IMG/VR virus record: IMGVR_UViG_3300009008_000192
Span: 1 to 28,287 of that record
Reading direction: 5' to 3' (one strand)
Source of the DNA: a virus
Length of the DNA stretch: 28,287 bases
This document shows positions 27,528 through 28,287 of the stretch, piece by piece; the stretch's first letter is position 1, and every line of letters starts with the position of its first letter. The notes under the pieces are model-generated. The model had not been told where the DNA came from. It did no database searches and saw only the letters and a program-made list of their open reading frames with translations. The position numbers were made by a program, and so were the translations under genes.

Positions 27528-28166
27528 ATGGCAGCTCCCGCAAATTGGCCGAGTACCATAGAAGAACTTGCAAACGACACCATGGATCTGCTTGGTGAAG
27601 ACCAGATTTTCACTGATCTAAGCGCGGATACCACCGATAACGGCTTGATTCTAAAGCGCATGGTCTACCGCATTATGCGAGAGGTGCAGGCGGAATTTCC
27701 ATGGCCGGAACTACGCGCCTTTTCAACTATCGAAACGCCGGACGCGACCTTTGACAACAACGCAGGGGCTTATGACTACAGCTATCGGTTCAGCCTGCCC
27801 GACGATTATCTGCGCCCATTCAATGCCGAACTGTACAATTACGACATTATCGGCCAGTTTGTTTATGCGAACGTTCCAGAAGACCTGAAATTTCATTATA
27901 TCAAGTATACTGAAACGATCTCGGAATGGAGTTCGCAACTTTATCAGGTGATTATGTACCAGCTGGCAATTATGTCGTGCTTGCAGATCACTCAGAGCAA
28001 AGACCTAAAAAACGAGCTTACGGTGTATTACGAGGCCAAAGTGCTACCGAAAGCAAAAGCCGTTAAGTCCCAGAGCCAACGCCACCCGAACCAACGTAAC
28101 CGGGTCACAGGCAATTACAGCAACTCACGGCGCAACGCAGGCGGTGAAAGCGGGTTTATTTACTAA
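27528..28166 (+). CDS. Tail tubular protein A-like (gp11-like)
   Basis: A 212-residue protein resembling podovirus tail tubular protein A, which attaches below the portal and gates DNA exit. Seen: an N-terminal helical region with WPSTIEELANDTMDLLGED, a RIMREVQAEFPWPELR segment, a YRFSLPDDYLRPF strand pair, and YQVIMYQLAIMSCLQITQSK leading to a basic, Asn/Arg-rich tail. The AGGAGG site is 6 nt upstream. Confidence 0.72.
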   Translation: MAAPANWPSTIEELANDTMDLLGEDQIFTDLSADTTDNGLILKRMVYRIMREVQAEFPWPELRAFSTIETPDATFDNNAGAYDYSYRFSLPDDYLRPFNAELYNYDIIGQFVYANVPEDLKFHYIKYTETISEWSSQLYQVIMYQLAIMSCLQITQSKDLKNELTVYYEAKVLPKAKAVKSQSQRHPNQRNRVTGNYSNSRRNAGGESGFIY

Positions 28167-28287
28167 TGGATATTACACGCGACAGTTTCGCAGCGGGCCT
28201 GATTGGGCGGGAGTACCAATTTCAACCGGAATTGCCGGAATATGCTAACGCGCTTGTCCAGGCGGATAATGTTTTGATCGATCCTTA
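28166..28287 (+). CDS. Tail protein, partial (3' end outside window)
   Basis: The first 40 codons of a gene overlapping the previous stop (TAATG). The start MDITRDSFAAGLIGREYQFQ followed by YANALVQADNVLIDP matches the beginning of phage tail/stabilisation proteins with the 'F-A-x-G-x-x-x-R-x-x...N' opening that often follow tail tubular protein A. Too short for closer assignment. Confidence 0.55.
   Translation, partial: MDITRDSFAAGLIGREYQFQPELPEYANALVQADNVLIDP

Overview
The window looks like part of a tailed-phage genome of the short-tailed (podovirus) type. It carries a PBSX-type terminase large subunit, a T7-like head-tail connector (portal), a scaffold-like protein, a major capsid protein and a tail-tubular-A-like protein, in that order. 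No integrase or lysogeny cassette is visible. Shine-Dalgarno sequences are strong, and several predicted proteins have Gram-negative-style signal peptides or lipoboxes, so the host is probably a Gram-negative bacterium. The SGNH-esterase/LamG receptor-type protein would fit a polysaccharide-coated host such as a member of the PVC group, but that host guess is weak.

Layout. Bases 1-5092 (+): end of an esterase/LamG virion protein, a run of small secreted, lipoprotein and membrane proteins (probable lysis/envelope genes), a large secreted fibre-like protein and a DUF1353 protein. Bases 5212-14367 (-): a tightly coupled early/replication operon with HNH nuclease, SSB, ERCC4-type nuclease, NinB-like protein, a helicase-methyltransferase fusion, a coiled-coil protein, an Erf annealing protein and many small zinc-finger or helix-turn-helix proteins. 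Bases 14390-14535: a divergent control region with two good sigma70-like promoters facing away from each other. Bases 14535-15618 (+): a ribbon-helix-helix regulator and a replisome-organiser-like protein.

Bases about 15620-18850 (+) are the most unusual part. A series of small unrelated genes is separated by imperfect inverted repeats whose geometry resembles integron attC sites: an AAC box, an unpaired spacer, a 3-bp stem, one extrahelical base on the 3' strand, a longer stem, and a GTT box. Each gene starts 3-36 nt after a GTT and ends close to the next AAC. I read this as an attC-like gene-cassette array (a cluster of attC sites lacking a visible integrase) inserted between the replication and packaging modules of a phage. 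Its cargo includes a restriction-endonuclease-like protein, a deoxyribosyltransferase-like protein next to a DpdA/TGT-like protein (possible DNA base modification), and small Cys-rich or unknown proteins.

Bases 18981-28287 (+): a possible sigma-like late regulator, an HNH-AP2 homing endonuclease, then the packaging and head genes. An aberrant initiator-like tRNA-Met lies between two head genes. A repeated promoter-like motif precedes both the portal gene and the capsid leader; two terminators flank the capsid region. The last gene runs off the window.
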